A DNA stretch of 64,000 nt from Streptomyces albidus (ex Kaewkla and Franco 2022) (lineage in GTDB: Bacteria > Actinomycetota > Actinomycetes > Streptomycetales > Streptomycetaceae). The notes under the pieces were generated by a model. The model had not been told where the DNA came from and searched no databases. It saw only the letters and a list, made by a program, of their open reading frames with translations. The first letter of the stretch is position 1. Each line of letters begins with the position of its first letter. Of the stretch, positions 42,487 through 51,512 are shown piece by piece. A program made the position numbers and the translations under genes. Location: contig NZ_JACBXA010000006.1 in the NCBI RefSeq assembly GCF_013870515.1, positions 1 through 64,000 on the forward strand. The letters are read 5' to 3'.

Positions 42487-43341
42487 TCACCCGGCGAGCT
42501 GCGCGCTCAACGCCGAGCGCAGCGCGGCCAGAGCGGCGTCGGGGTTGTCCCAGAAGACCATGTGCCCGGCATCCGGAATGCCCGTCAGCCGCGCCCCGAG
42601 GTGCGTACGGGCGGCCTCCTTCACGCCTTCCGCGGTGACGACGGGGCTGTCCTTGCCGTAGAGCAGCTCCGTCGGACCGGGCACCGACGGCCACCAGGAG
42701 AAGAAGTCCTCCGACTCGAAGCTGTGGTGCGTCTCCGCGAGCGCTTCCTCGCCGCAGCTGGAGAGCCAGCGGGCACGCAACTCCTGTTCGCGGCGCGGCC
42801 ATCGCGGCCAGGCGCGCGCGACCTCGTCCGCGTCGGTGCCGCGCACGGCCTGCTCCAGCTGTCCGAGGAAGGCGGCCAGCGTCGTCGGGTACGGGTCCCG
42901 GCCCGGGCCGCTCATCGGCGGATCGATCAGCACGGTGCCGCGCAGCGCCACCTTCGCGCGCACTGCCGCGACCGCCGCGATGCGGGCGCCCATCGAGTGG
43001 CCTGCCAGCAGCGGACGTTCGAGGCCGAGACCGGTCACCCATGCCTCGGTGTCCTCCGCGTACGCCTCCAGGTCGTAGCTGTCGCCGCTGTCGGAGAAGC
43101 CGCGCCCCCGGATGTCGGGGACGACCGGACGGACCAGGTCGGTGAGGCGGCGGGCGACGAAGTCCATGGTGACGGCGGGAGACGTGATGCCCGGCAGCAG
43201 CAGGAGCGGCACTCGGGACTCCCCCGCGGAGCCGTAGTCGAGGGCGTGCAGCCGCAGGGAGCCGGAGCGTATCCAGCGGCTGGTGGCGGGGACGTCGGCG
43301 AGATCGGCGAGGGCGGGCTGGGTGATGAACCGTTGTGGCAT
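42487..43341 (-). CDS. nicD: N-formylmaleamate deformylase-like alpha/beta hydrolase
   Basis: A 284-residue alpha/beta hydrolase with AGHSMGAR (S116 nucleophile) and the oxyanion-region LLLLPGITSP. GIPDAGHMVFWDNP holds the catalytic His. NicD removes the formyl group from N-formylmaleamate to give maleamate. ATG at 43341 follows GAGGAACCCGC. The upstream neighbour is the maleamate amidase, so the two enzymes act in sequence. Confidence 0.88.
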   Translation of the reverse strand: MPQRFITQPALADLADVPATSRWIRSGSLRLHALDYGSAGESRVPLLLLPGITSPAVTMDFVARRLTDLVRPVVPDIRGRGFSDSGDSYDLEAYAEDTEAWVTGLGLERPLLAGHSMGARIAAVAAVRAKVALRGTVLIDPPMSGPGRDPYPTTLAAFLGQLEQAVRGTDADEVARAWPRWPRREQELRARWLSSCGEEALAETHHSFESEDFFSWWPSVPGPTELLYGKDSPVVTAEGVKEAARTHLGARLTGIPDAGHMVFWDNPDAALAALRSALSAQLAG

Positions 43342-43369
43342 GCGGGTTCCTCGGGGTGGTGACGGCTGA

Positions 43370-44062
43370 TCAGTGGGCGGGACGGTCGGGCGGACCGCCG
43401 GCGGGCAGCGAGCCCAGATACGCGAGGGCGTCGGAGAGCGGTACGACGTCGCCGTACTTGGCCTGGATGTCGAACAGGGCGGCGTCGTGGGGGCCTTGGG
43501 CACGGTCTCCGGCGCATTCACGCGGGACCAGCACCGGGAAGCCGGACTGGACGGCGTCCACGGCGGTTGCCCTGACGCAGCCACTGGTCGTCGCACCGCA
43601 CACCAGCACCGTGTCGCAGCCCAAGCCGACCAGCACGGCGCTCAGGTTCGTGCCGAAGAACGCGGATGCGCCCTTCTTCACGACGAGTTGGTCCCCGGGC
43701 TTCCGGGGCAGCCTCGGGTCGAGGGCGACGGCCTCGGTGCCTTCGACGAGGGCACGCATCCCATGTGCCTTGTCCAGCCAGGTGATCGAGCGTCCCTCCG
43801 CCTCGGCGGCGGTGTAGGCGATGGCGGTGAAGACGACCGGGACTCCGGCGGGCCGGGCGGCCTCCACGAGGGTTCCGGTCGCCTCGACGACGTCCGTCAG
43901 GTCGGCGCCCGAGGGATAGGAGTCCTCGGTGAACCCTCGGGTGAGGTCGACGACGACCACGGCGGGGCGGCTGCCGCGCCGCACGGGTGCGCCGAACCCG
44001 GCGCGCTCGTAGGTGCGTTCGGTCTCCTCGCCGTAGCCGTCCGCTCGGGTTGCCGGGTTCAC
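43370..44062 (-). CDS. nicF: Maleamate amidohydrolase (isochorismatase family)
   Basis: A 230-residue isochorismatase-fold protein. Catalytic triad: AVVVVDLTRGF (D39), VVKKGASAFFGT (Lys near 129) and CGATTSGCVRATAVDA (C162). This is the N-carbamoylsarcosine amidase-like group to which NicF belongs; it releases ammonia from maleamate to give maleate. The GTG start overlaps the CoxG stop (GTGA), with GGAG upstream. Confidence 0.9.
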   Translation of the reverse strand: MNPATRADGYGEETERTYERAGFGAPVRRGSRPAVVVVDLTRGFTEDSYPSGADLTDVVEATGTLVEAARPAGVPVVFTAIAYTAAEAEGRSITWLDKAHGMRALVEGTEAVALDPRLPRKPGDQLVVKKGASAFFGTNLSAVLVGLGCDTVLVCGATTSGCVRATAVDAVQSGFPVLVPRECAGDRAQGPHDAALFDIQAKYGDVVPLSDALAYLGSLPAGGPPDRPAH

Positions 44063-44769
44063 CTCGTGCTCCTCGCGCCGCAGCAGTGGTGCTTCTCGCG
44101 GGTCAGTACGCGCCCGAGCAGCCACCCTTCGAACAACCCGAAGGCGAACGCCCCCACCACAGGGCCGTACTTGGCGACGGCCGGAGGGACGAGCACGGAG
44201 AGCCCGTTCAGTTCGGACGCGGCGCCTTCGGACGGGGCTTTGAACCCGGACTGCGCTGCGGCGGCGGGCAGTTGAGAAGCGGACGCGGAACCGGGGGCCG
44301 GTCCCGCGGCGTCCGTGCCCCGCCGGTCCTGGTCCAGCAGGCTGCCGAGGTTGCGCGCGAACTGCTGGAGGATCCGGTCCGAGACGGCGCCCACCGCGCC
44401 CTTGCCGAACTGCGCGATCTTGCCCCGGATGACGAGGTCGGTGACCAGCCGCAGTTCGGCGCCCTCCGGCGCCTCCGCCACCTCGAGGCTGACCTCGGCC
44501 TCGGCGTCGCCGCTGCCGTGGGTGTCCGCGCCACGGGCCTGGACCCGCAGCCGCCGCTTCTCGGCGTCGACCTCCAGGAACCGTACGGTGCCGGCGTAGG
44601 CGGCCGTGATCGGGCCGACCTTCACCTTCACCCTGCCGGACCATGCGTCGCCGTCGCTGCCCTCCAGCGTGGCGCCCGGCATGCAGGAGGCGACGCGTTC
44701 GACGTCGTTGACGAGGGCGAACACCTCGTCCGGCGTGGCTCTCACCGCGACCGCGTTGCTGAGCTGCAT
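44059..44769 (-). CDS. CoxG-type SRPBCC protein
   Basis: A 236-residue protein. The first 145 residues form an SRPBCC/CoxG fold (MQLSNAVAVRATPDEVFALV, CMPGATLEGSDGDAWSGRVK, GAVGAVSDRILQQFARNLG). The C-terminal third has a low-complexity linker and a hydrophobic segment (VGAFAFGLFEGWLLG), suggesting a membrane anchor. CoxG proteins help recruit or mature molybdenum hydroxylases of the CO dehydrogenase type. It lies directly behind the small Fe-S subunit gene (28-bp overlap). Confidence 0.85.
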   Translation of the reverse strand: MQLSNAVAVRATPDEVFALVNDVERVASCMPGATLEGSDGDAWSGRVKVKVGPITAAYAGTVRFLEVDAEKRRLRVQARGADTHGSGDAEAEVSLEVAEAPEGAELRLVTDLVIRGKIAQFGKGAVGAVSDRILQQFARNLGSLLDQDRRGTDAAGPAPGSASASQLPAAAAQSGFKAPSEGAASELNGLSVLVPPAVAKYGPVVGAFAFGLFEGWLLGRVLTREKHHCCGARSTR

Positions 44770-45311
44770 GGGGCCTCCTCGTCCTCTCCTGTGCCCTCGA
44801 TCCGGTGCCGCAGCGCGGCCCGGCGGCTTGTGGCGCAGTCGTCGATCGCCTCGACGATGCTCTGATAGCCGGTGCAGCGGCAGAGATTGGAGGCGACGAC
44901 CTCGCGTATCTCCTCCTTCGACGCCTCCGGCCGCTCGGCGAGGAACCCCTCGGCGAGCATCAGGAAACCGGGAGTGCAGAAGCCGCACTGCAGTCCGTGG
45001 TGTTCGCTGAACGCCTGCTGGAGATCGCTGAGTTCGCGCCCCGGAGCCAGGGACTCGACCGTACGGATCTCGCTCCCTTCGGCCTGCGCCGCGAACATCA
45101 GGCAGGCCCGCACGGGGCTGCCGTCGAGCAGCACCGTGCATGCCCCGCAGATCCCGTGCTCGCAGCCGACATGGGTACCTGTCAGCCGCAGGTCGTGACG
45201 GAGCACGTCGACGAGCGTGCGGCGGGGCTCGGTGAGCACCTCGTGGTCCTCGCCGTTGACGTGCAGGCCGATGAGCTGCTGCTGCAGTGCCTGTCGTGTG
45301 GTGTCCGTCAT
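44742..45311 (-). CDS. Molybdenum hydroxylase [2Fe-2S] subunit
   Basis: A 189-residue CoxS/NdhS-like subunit. The plant-type ferredoxin cluster lies in THVGCEHGICGACTVLLDG, and the second cluster in LQCGFCTPGFLM and SNLCRCTGYQSI. It carries electrons between the molybdopterin and FAD subunits. The ATG overlaps the stop of the large subunit (ATGA). Context assigns it to a nicotinate hydroxylase. The C-terminal extension past residue 165 is not conserved. Confidence 0.93.
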   Translation of the reverse strand: MTDTTRQALQQQLIGLHVNGEDHEVLTEPRRTLVDVLRHDLRLTGTHVGCEHGICGACTVLLDGSPVRACLMFAAQAEGSEIRTVESLAPGRELSDLQQAFSEHHGLQCGFCTPGFLMLAEGFLAERPEASKEEIREVVASNLCRCTGYQSIVEAIDDCATSRRAALRHRIEGTGEDEEAPCSSATRSR

Positions 45312-47677
45312 CGCATCCGCTCCAGTGCGCCGGCCACCGTCTCCGGTGTGACCGGGGTGTCGTCGAGCTCCACGCCCGTGGGCAGCAGAGCGTCATTGAC
45401 CGCGTTGAGCACCGCGGCGGGCGCGCCGATGGTGCCTCCCTCACCGACTCCCTTGGCCCCGGTCTCGGTGAAGGCGCACGGCGTCTCGAGGTGATGGACG
45501 GTCACCTCCGGGATCTCCAGCGCCGTGGGGACCTTGTACTCCATGAAGCTGACGGCGGACGGGGCGCCTTGCTCGTCGTAGGTGACCTGCTCGAAGAGCG
45601 CTCCGGCGATGCCCTGGGCGATCCCGCCCCTGGTCTGGCCCTCGACGACCTTGGGGTTGATCGCCACTCCGCAGTCCTCCACGCAGACGTAGCGGAGGAT
45701 CTCCACCTGCCCTGTTCCTTCGTGGAGTTCGACGACAACGCCGTGCGTGGCGTTGGAGAAGGTGCCGTCGCCCAGAGCGTCGAAGGAGGCGGTCGCCGTC
45801 AGCCCGGGTTCCACGTCCTTGGGCAGCAGGTGCGCCTTGAGGTAGGCGATGTCGGCCAGTTCCCGGTACGTCACGGCACGGCCGTCGCGGGGGCGGCGCA
45901 CCAGCCCCTGCCCCAACTCCAGGTCCTCCGCGGGGGTTTCCAGTACGGACGCGGCGATCACCTTCAGCTTCTCGCCGAGCTTGCCGGCGGCCAGCCTGAC
46001 CGCACTGCCGCCGATGGCGACGGAGCGGCTGGCGAACGTGCCCCAGCCGTAGGTGATGCGGTCGGTGTCGCCCTGGTGGATGCGCACTTGGGCGATGTCC
46101 AGGCCGAGTTCGTCCGCCGCGATCTGGGCCAGCGTCGTCTCGTGGCTCTGCCCGTGGCTCATCGTGCCGGTGGTGACGACGAGGGCGCCGCTGGTGTCCA
46201 TCCGCGCCTCGGAGATGTCGAAGCCCGGGACGACCTCCATCTTGCGCTGTGCGAAGGCGGCCGAACCGTAGCCCGTGCGCTCGCTGAAGCAGGAGTAGCC
46301 GATGCCGATGTGCCGGCCCTCGCCTTCCGCCTTCTCCTTCATCTCGTACCAGCCCTCCTCGCGCAGCGAGGACTCGCACAGGTTCAGCGACTCCAGGTAC
46401 GAACCCGGGTCGTAGGTCACGTTGTTGACGCCCGTGTACGGGAACTCGGTGATGAGGTTGCGGCGGCGGATGTCCGTGGGGCCCAGGCCGAGTTCCCGGG
46501 CGGCCCGCTCGAAGAGCCGTTCCATGACCATCACGTACTGCGGGCGGCTCACGCCCCGATACGGCGCTGTGGGCGCCTTGTTGGTGGTGACGGCGCGTGC
46601 CCGCACCCGGTATGCGGGGACCTTGTAGACGCCCGGCATCTCGGCCGACGCCATCAGCGGCTCGATGCCCGCCGTGAAGGGATAGCAGGAGTAGGCGCCC
46701 ATGTCGCAGACGATGGAGGCGTCCAGGCCGAGTATCCGGCCCTCCTCGTCGAAGGCGGCGCGCACGTCGTAGTGCTGCTCCCGCGCGAGGAAGGCAGCCG
46801 ACAGCGCGTCCTTGCGGTCCTCGATCCACTTCACGGGCCGCTCCAGCCGCATGGCGGCAGCGCCCACGGCGATCTCCTCGCGGCCGACCACGCACTTCTG
46901 GCCGAAGCCCCCGCCCATGTCGGGGACGACCACCCGCACCGCGCGCTCGTCGAGTCCCAGGCAGCGGGCGGCTGTCGTACGCACCTGGTGCGGCACCTGC
47001 GTGGAGGTCTGGAGCAGCAGCTGGTCCTCGCGGTGGTCCCAGCTCGCGACGACGCCGCGCGTCTCCAGCGGGAGCGCGTTCTGACGGCCCGTCCTGGTCT
47101 CGACGTGGACCACGCAGGGCGCCTCGTCGAAGGTGGCGTCGATGCCCTCGGTGGCGAACATCGAGACGTCCAGCAGGGTGTTGGCAGCCGCCTCGTCGTG
47201 GACGAGGGGTGCGTCCGGGGCGAGCGCCTGCTCCTCGGAGGTGACGGGAGTACGGGTCTCGTACGTCACCTTCGCCGCCTCCAGCCCGTCCTCGGCGGCG
47301 TACGCGTCGCGGGCGATCACCACCGCGAGCGGCTCCCCCGCGTAACGCACGCGGTCCCGCGCCAGCACCGGCATCCCGGTCGGGACGAACTCGGTGAGCG
47401 GACGGCCGAGCCGGGCGGTGATGTCGGCGAGGCCCAGGTCCTCGGCGCTGAACGCCGCGACGACGCCCGGCACCCGGCGCACCTGGGACAGGTCGAGGGA
47501 GGTGACCGTGGCGTGGGCGACGGTACTCCGTACGAACTGGGCGTGCAGCATCCCGGGCAGTTCGAGGTCGTCGGTGAAGCGTCCGCGTCCGGTCAGCAGC
47601 CGCGGGTCCTCGCGGCGGCCGACGGAGGCGCCGATCCAGGCGCCCTCGGCGGGAGTACGGGGAGGGGGTGCGGTCAT
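45308..47677 (-). CDS. Molybdenum hydroxylase large (molybdopterin) subunit
   Basis: A 789-residue xanthine dehydrogenase-family large subunit (CoxL-like). Start region GASVGRREDPRLLTGRGRFT; cofactor-binding PDMGGGFGQKCVVGREEI and GTMSHGQSHETTLAQI; the catalytic Glu is in GVGEGGTIGAPAAVLNAVN near the C-terminus. It should hydroxylate an N-heterocycle at carbon; with NicC, NicX, NicD, NicF and MaiA beside it, nicotinate to 6-hydroxynicotinate is the natural reading. ATG at 47677 overlaps the FAD-subunit stop (ATGA). Confidence 0.92.
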   Translation of the reverse strand: MTAPPPRTPAEGAWIGASVGRREDPRLLTGRGRFTDDLELPGMLHAQFVRSTVAHATVTSLDLSQVRRVPGVVAAFSAEDLGLADITARLGRPLTEFVPTGMPVLARDRVRYAGEPLAVVIARDAYAAEDGLEAAKVTYETRTPVTSEEQALAPDAPLVHDEAAANTLLDVSMFATEGIDATFDEAPCVVHVETRTGRQNALPLETRGVVASWDHREDQLLLQTSTQVPHQVRTTAARCLGLDERAVRVVVPDMGGGFGQKCVVGREEIAVGAAAMRLERPVKWIEDRKDALSAAFLAREQHYDVRAAFDEEGRILGLDASIVCDMGAYSCYPFTAGIEPLMASAEMPGVYKVPAYRVRARAVTTNKAPTAPYRGVSRPQYVMVMERLFERAARELGLGPTDIRRRNLITEFPYTGVNNVTYDPGSYLESLNLCESSLREEGWYEMKEKAEGEGRHIGIGYSCFSERTGYGSAAFAQRKMEVVPGFDISEARMDTSGALVVTTGTMSHGQSHETTLAQIAADELGLDIAQVRIHQGDTDRITYGWGTFASRSVAIGGSAVRLAAGKLGEKLKVIAASVLETPAEDLELGQGLVRRPRDGRAVTYRELADIAYLKAHLLPKDVEPGLTATASFDALGDGTFSNATHGVVVELHEGTGQVEILRYVCVEDCGVAINPKVVEGQTRGGIAQGIAGALFEQVTYDEQGAPSAVSFMEYKVPTALEIPEVTVHHLETPCAFTETGAKGVGEGGTIGAPAAVLNAVNDALLPTGVELDDTPVTPETVAGALERMR

Positions 47678-48540
47678 CGGGCCATCGCCTCCTCGCATGC
47701 TCGCGCGACGAGCGTCCGGATGAGACTCCGGCGGTACCGCGCGCTGCCGTTCGCGTCCGAGGGAGGGTTCACGGACTCCGCGGCCACGGCGGCGCACCGG
47801 GCGAACAGTTCGGGGCCCGGCATGCCGCCGTTCAGAACCTCCTCCGCCTCGGGTACGCGCACCGGTGACGGTGCGACACCGCCCAGCGCCACGCGCCCGC
47901 CGGACAACTCCCCGCCGCTGGGGGCGAGTTCGAGGTCCACAGCGGCGGAGACGACAGCGAAGTCGCCGCGCCTCTCGGCGAATTCAGCAAGTGCCGCTCG
48001 CGGGGCGGGCCTTGGGAAGACCACCTCGGTGAGCAGCTCGTCTGGTTCCAGGGCTGTCGTGTAGTAGCCGAGGAAGAAGTCCGCCGCCTCGATGCGGCGT
48101 TCACCACGCGGACCCCGGGCGACGAGGACGGCGTCGAGCAGCAAGGCCAGCAGACACCACTCGGCCGTGGAGTCGGCGTGCGCGAGGCTGCCTCCGACCG
48201 TCCCGCGCGTGCGGATGGGCAGATGCCCGATCCAGCGCATCGCGTCCCGTATCACCGCGAACTCGGTGCCCAGCACCTCGGGCGGTGCCGTCTCCATCGC
48301 GTGATGGGTGGTGAGCGCGCCGACGTGCAACGCACCGTCCTGGTCCGTACGCAGCCCGTCGAGGCCGGTCAGACCGCCGATGTCGACCAGGTGCGCCGGC
48401 CGGGCGAGCCGGAAGTTCATCATCGCGACCAGGCTCTGGCCACCCGCGATGATCTTCGCCTCGTCACCGAGCTCGGCGAGCAGCCGGGCGGCACCCTCGA
48501 CGTCGCGCGCACGGTGGTACGTGAAAGCGGCGGGCTTCAT
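47674..48540 (-). CDS. Molybdenum hydroxylase FAD subunit
   Basis: A 288-residue CoxM-like FAD-binding protein: IIAGGQSLVAMMNFRLARPA (FAD), RTRGTVGGSLAHADSTAEW, LEPDELLTEVVFP and RRGDFAVVSAAVDLEL. It leads the three-subunit hydroxylase genes, M-L-S order, followed by coxG. ATG at 48540 was chosen because AGGAG lies 5 bases before it; a GTG two codons upstream is the alternative. Confidence 0.92.
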   Translation of the reverse strand: MKPAAFTYHRARDVEGAARLLAELGDEAKIIAGGQSLVAMMNFRLARPAHLVDIGGLTGLDGLRTDQDGALHVGALTTHHAMETAPPEVLGTEFAVIRDAMRWIGHLPIRTRGTVGGSLAHADSTAEWCLLALLLDAVLVARGPRGERRIEAADFFLGYYTTALEPDELLTEVVFPRPAPRAALAEFAERRGDFAVVSAAVDLELAPSGGELSGGRVALGGVAPSPVRVPEAEEVLNGGMPGPELFARCAAVAAESVNPPSDANGSARYRRSLIRTLVARACEEAMAR

Positions 48541-48645
48541 CTTCACTCCTCTCCGACTCCCCTGCGGCGGGCGGGACCCGACTTCCGTCTGCGGGGCACG
48601 AGTTGCGGTACACGAACCGGGCGGCCCGCGCCCCGCCCGTACAGA

Positions 48646-50064
48646 TCACCCCTGTACGGGCTCCTTCTCGGCGTGGAGCGGGACGGCGACCGGCTCCGGC
48701 GGCGGCCCCTCGTCGATGTCGTCGAGCGACTTGCCCTTGGTCTCGGGAGCGGCGATAGCCATCCAGACCACGGCGAGGACGACCACGACGCCGAGCACCG
48801 CGAACGTCATCGGCAGCCCGAGCAGCGGCCACATCACCGAGCCGAAGAGCATCGGGGCGAAGCCGGTGCTGACGCGGCTCACCGAGGAGGCCCAGCCGAA
48901 GCCGCTGGCCCGCAGCGTCGTGGGGTAGAGCTCGGCGGCGTAGGCGTAGAGCACCGGAATGGTCAGCTGGATCAGGAAGCCGAAGGCGGCGATCCAGATC
49001 ATCGCGGCGGTCTCGACCTTCAGCATCGCCGCGAAGCCCACGAGCGCTCCGGTGGCGATCGGCGCCGAGACGCCGATGAGCCACTTCCGCCCGACGACAT
49101 CGACGAGCCACGTGGAGGCGAGTACGCCCAGGATGCCCACGCCGCTCATCAGCGTGGGGCCCATGAAGGACGCGGTGTCGTCGTAGCCCTCCTGCTTGAG
49201 GATCGAGGGCATCCAGGTCAGGGCGGCGTAGTAGACCAGCATGATCGTGACGAACAGCAGCCAGCAGACCGACGTGATGCGGGGGTTGTACTTCCACAGC
49301 CTCCGGAACTGGTCGACTCCGGCACGCAGCCCCTTCGGCCGGTCGGCGCCGTCGCCGGCGGCCGGCACGGGGATCTCGTACTGCTCGGGGAGGGCGCCGG
49401 TGCGGGCGACGAGGTCGTCGATGACCTGCCGCGCCTCGGCGTTCCTGCCCACGCGCGTGAGGTAGATCGGCGACTCCGGGACGCCGCGGCGTATCCAGAA
49501 CAGCAGCAGGGCGGGCAGCACCATCGTGGAGAGCATCCAGCGCCAGTTGCCGGGCAGCGGCACCATCGTGGTCGCCACCAGCCCGCACAGCGTGACGCCG
49601 ATCGGCCACCACAGGTCGAGCGCCGTGAGGATGCGGCCGCGGTGCTTCCTCGGCGAGAACTCGCTGACGAGGGCGTAGTCGACGGGAATGCAGCCGCCGA
49701 GGCCGACGCCCGCGAGGAAGCGGAGCACCAGGAATACGGAGAACTCGGGCGAGAGCGCGCCGAGCACGGAGAAGAGCGCGAAGATCAAAAGGGTGGCGCT
49801 GAACGCCTTCTTGCGGCCGATGCGGTCGGCGATGCCGCCCCACACGACGGCTCCGACCGCCATGCCGACCAGGTTCGCCGTCGCGACGAGCCCGCTCTCG
49901 GCGATGGACAGGCCGAACTCCTTGCTCAGCAACGGCATCAGGAAGCCGTTGAGCGCGATGTCCCACGCGTCGAAGAGGTAGCCGAGGCCGCCGATGATGA
50001 AGATCCTGCCCTGAACACCCCATTTCCATGGGAGTTCCTGAACTATCTGATCGCCTGTCTTCAC
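48646..50064 (-). CDS. MFS transporter, probable nicotinate or pyridine uptake
   Basis: A 472-residue major facilitator with 12 hydrophobic segments and the sugar-porter-like signatures GGIADRIGRKKAFSATLLIF and FLAGVGLGGCIPVDYALVSE. The C-terminal APETKGKSLDDI is typical of the group. NicT and related aromatic-acid carriers of nicotinate clusters are of this superfamily. GTG at 50064 follows GGAGCG. Substrate assignment is by context only. Confidence 0.85.
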   Translation of the reverse strand: MKTGDQIVQELPWKWGVQGRIFIIGGLGYLFDAWDIALNGFLMPLLSKEFGLSIAESGLVATANLVGMAVGAVVWGGIADRIGRKKAFSATLLIFALFSVLGALSPEFSVFLVLRFLAGVGLGGCIPVDYALVSEFSPRKHRGRILTALDLWWPIGVTLCGLVATTMVPLPGNWRWMLSTMVLPALLLFWIRRGVPESPIYLTRVGRNAEARQVIDDLVARTGALPEQYEIPVPAAGDGADRPKGLRAGVDQFRRLWKYNPRITSVCWLLFVTIMLVYYAALTWMPSILKQEGYDDTASFMGPTLMSGVGILGVLASTWLVDVVGRKWLIGVSAPIATGALVGFAAMLKVETAAMIWIAAFGFLIQLTIPVLYAYAAELYPTTLRASGFGWASSVSRVSTGFAPMLFGSVMWPLLGLPMTFAVLGVVVVLAVVWMAIAAPETKGKSLDDIDEGPPPEPVAVPLHAEKEPVQG

Positions 50065-50172
50065 GGTTCGCTCCACGGTTCGGTGATGGCACATTCGTGG
50101 TGTCGGGCAACGGGCACAGCCGCCGGTTCGCTCTGCTCTCAGCGGGACGTCACGGCGACGCACCCGCGCGGC

Positions 50173-51441
50173 TCACCGGGAGAACTGGTAGGAGAAGGCC
50201 CCCATGTCGGGGTCGTTGAGCGGCGTGCCGCTCCACAGCCACTCGTAGGAGACGTCGGACTCCCCGTCGAAGTGCTCGAGCTTCGCGTCGCGTTCACGCT
50301 GCTCGGGCCCGTCGGGGAAGTGGTAGAAGGTCATGTTCTTGAAGGAGGCCTGCTGCACCATCCCGGCGTGCTTGGCCCGCCGGTCCACGTAGCGGCGCAG
50401 CGCCGGCCGGATGCCGTCGACGGTGACGGCGCCCAGCTCCTCGGCGAGTACGGCGGCGTCCTCCATGGCCTGCGAGGCGCCTTGTGCCTGGTAGGGAAGC
50501 ATCGCATGGCACGCGTCGCCGAGGAGCGCGACGTTTCCGTCCATCCACACGGGGTCGGGGAGCCGGTGGTAGAGCGCGAAGCAGGAGACGTCCTCCTTGG
50601 CCTTGGAGAGCATCGCCGGGACGCGGTCGTCCCAGCCCGGGAAGGCCTCGGCCAGCTCCTCGGCACTGGACGGGACGACCCACCGCTGCGCGACCTCGTC
50701 GGTGCACGGGACGCACGCCACGACGTTCAGGTACTCGCCGCCGCGGATCATGTAGTGCACCAGGTGCCGGTCCGGGCCGTACCAGATGGTGCTCTGGAAG
50801 CGGTCGACGAGCCAGCGCGTGGCCGGGTCCGCAGCGATCAGGTCTCCGGGGATGAGCGCCCTGAAGGCCATCTCGCCGGAGAAGCGCAGGGTGTCCCGGC
50901 CGCCCATGAGATCGCGTACGCGGGACCTGATGCCGTCCGCCCCGATCAGGGCGTCGCTCTCGAACCGGGCGCCGTCGGAGGTGACGGCGACCGGGCGCAG
51001 CGGATCCGTACGGTCCAGCTCGACGACCTTGGCGTCGGTGTGCAGCTCGACGAGGGGTCCGGGGCCGTCCGGATCCGTGCAGGCGTCCATGATCACGCGG
51101 TGCAGATCGGCGCGGTGGTAGTGCCAGTACGGGGCGTTGTACTTGTCCTTGCAGTGACGGCCCAGCCTCGTCAGGGCGACCACGCTGCCGTCCTTCCAGC
51201 GCCGCCGGACCTGGTCCTGCGGCTCGGTGTGGATGGCCTCCAGCTGCGGGCGCAGCCCGAGCCCGAGCAGGATCCGGCTTGCGTTGGGCGCCGTCTGGAT
51301 TCCGGCTCCCACCTCGCCCAGCTCGGGGGCCTGCTCCAGGACGGTGACCCGGATGCCCCTGTGCCGCAGGGCGAGGGCGGCGGTCATGCCGCCGAGTCCG
51401 CCGCCGACGACGGTGACTTCGAAAGACTGGCTGGACGCCAA
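50173..51441 (-). CDS. nicC: FAD-dependent monooxygenase, 6-hydroxynicotinate 3-monooxygenase-like
   Basis: A 422-residue class A flavoprotein hydroxylase. FAD motifs: VTVVGGGLGGMTAALALRHR at the N-terminus, ALIGADGIRSRVRDLMGG and VALLGDACHAMLPYQAQGAS. NicC decarboxylates and hydroxylates 6-hydroxynicotinate to 2,5-dihydroxypyridine with NADH and O2. It is adjacent to nicX, the next step. It is about 40 residues longer than the pseudomonad enzyme. The TTG start has GGAGGAACA before it. A salicylate hydroxylase-like role would be the alternative without the context. Confidence 0.85.
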   Translation of the reverse strand: MASSQSFEVTVVGGGLGGMTAALALRHRGIRVTVLEQAPELGEVGAGIQTAPNASRILLGLGLRPQLEAIHTEPQDQVRRRWKDGSVVALTRLGRHCKDKYNAPYWHYHRADLHRVIMDACTDPDGPGPLVELHTDAKVVELDRTDPLRPVAVTSDGARFESDALIGADGIRSRVRDLMGGRDTLRFSGEMAFRALIPGDLIAADPATRWLVDRFQSTIWYGPDRHLVHYMIRGGEYLNVVACVPCTDEVAQRWVVPSSAEELAEAFPGWDDRVPAMLSKAKEDVSCFALYHRLPDPVWMDGNVALLGDACHAMLPYQAQGASQAMEDAAVLAEELGAVTVDGIRPALRRYVDRRAKHAGMVQQASFKNMTFYHFPDGPEQRERDAKLEHFDGESDVSYEWLWSGTPLNDPDMGAFSYQFSR

Positions 51442-51512
51442 TGTTCCTCCAAGGCGCGTGAACTGGGTGTTCGTGGGGCGCCGGCGGCCGCGAAGGCCGT
51501 ACCGGGCGCTGG

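Noticed and set aside
45287-48064. 925-codon plus-strand open frame opposite the molybdenum hydroxylase genes
   Set aside because: Shadow of the large and FAD subunit genes; no domain visible, and the real genes carry full catalytic motifs.
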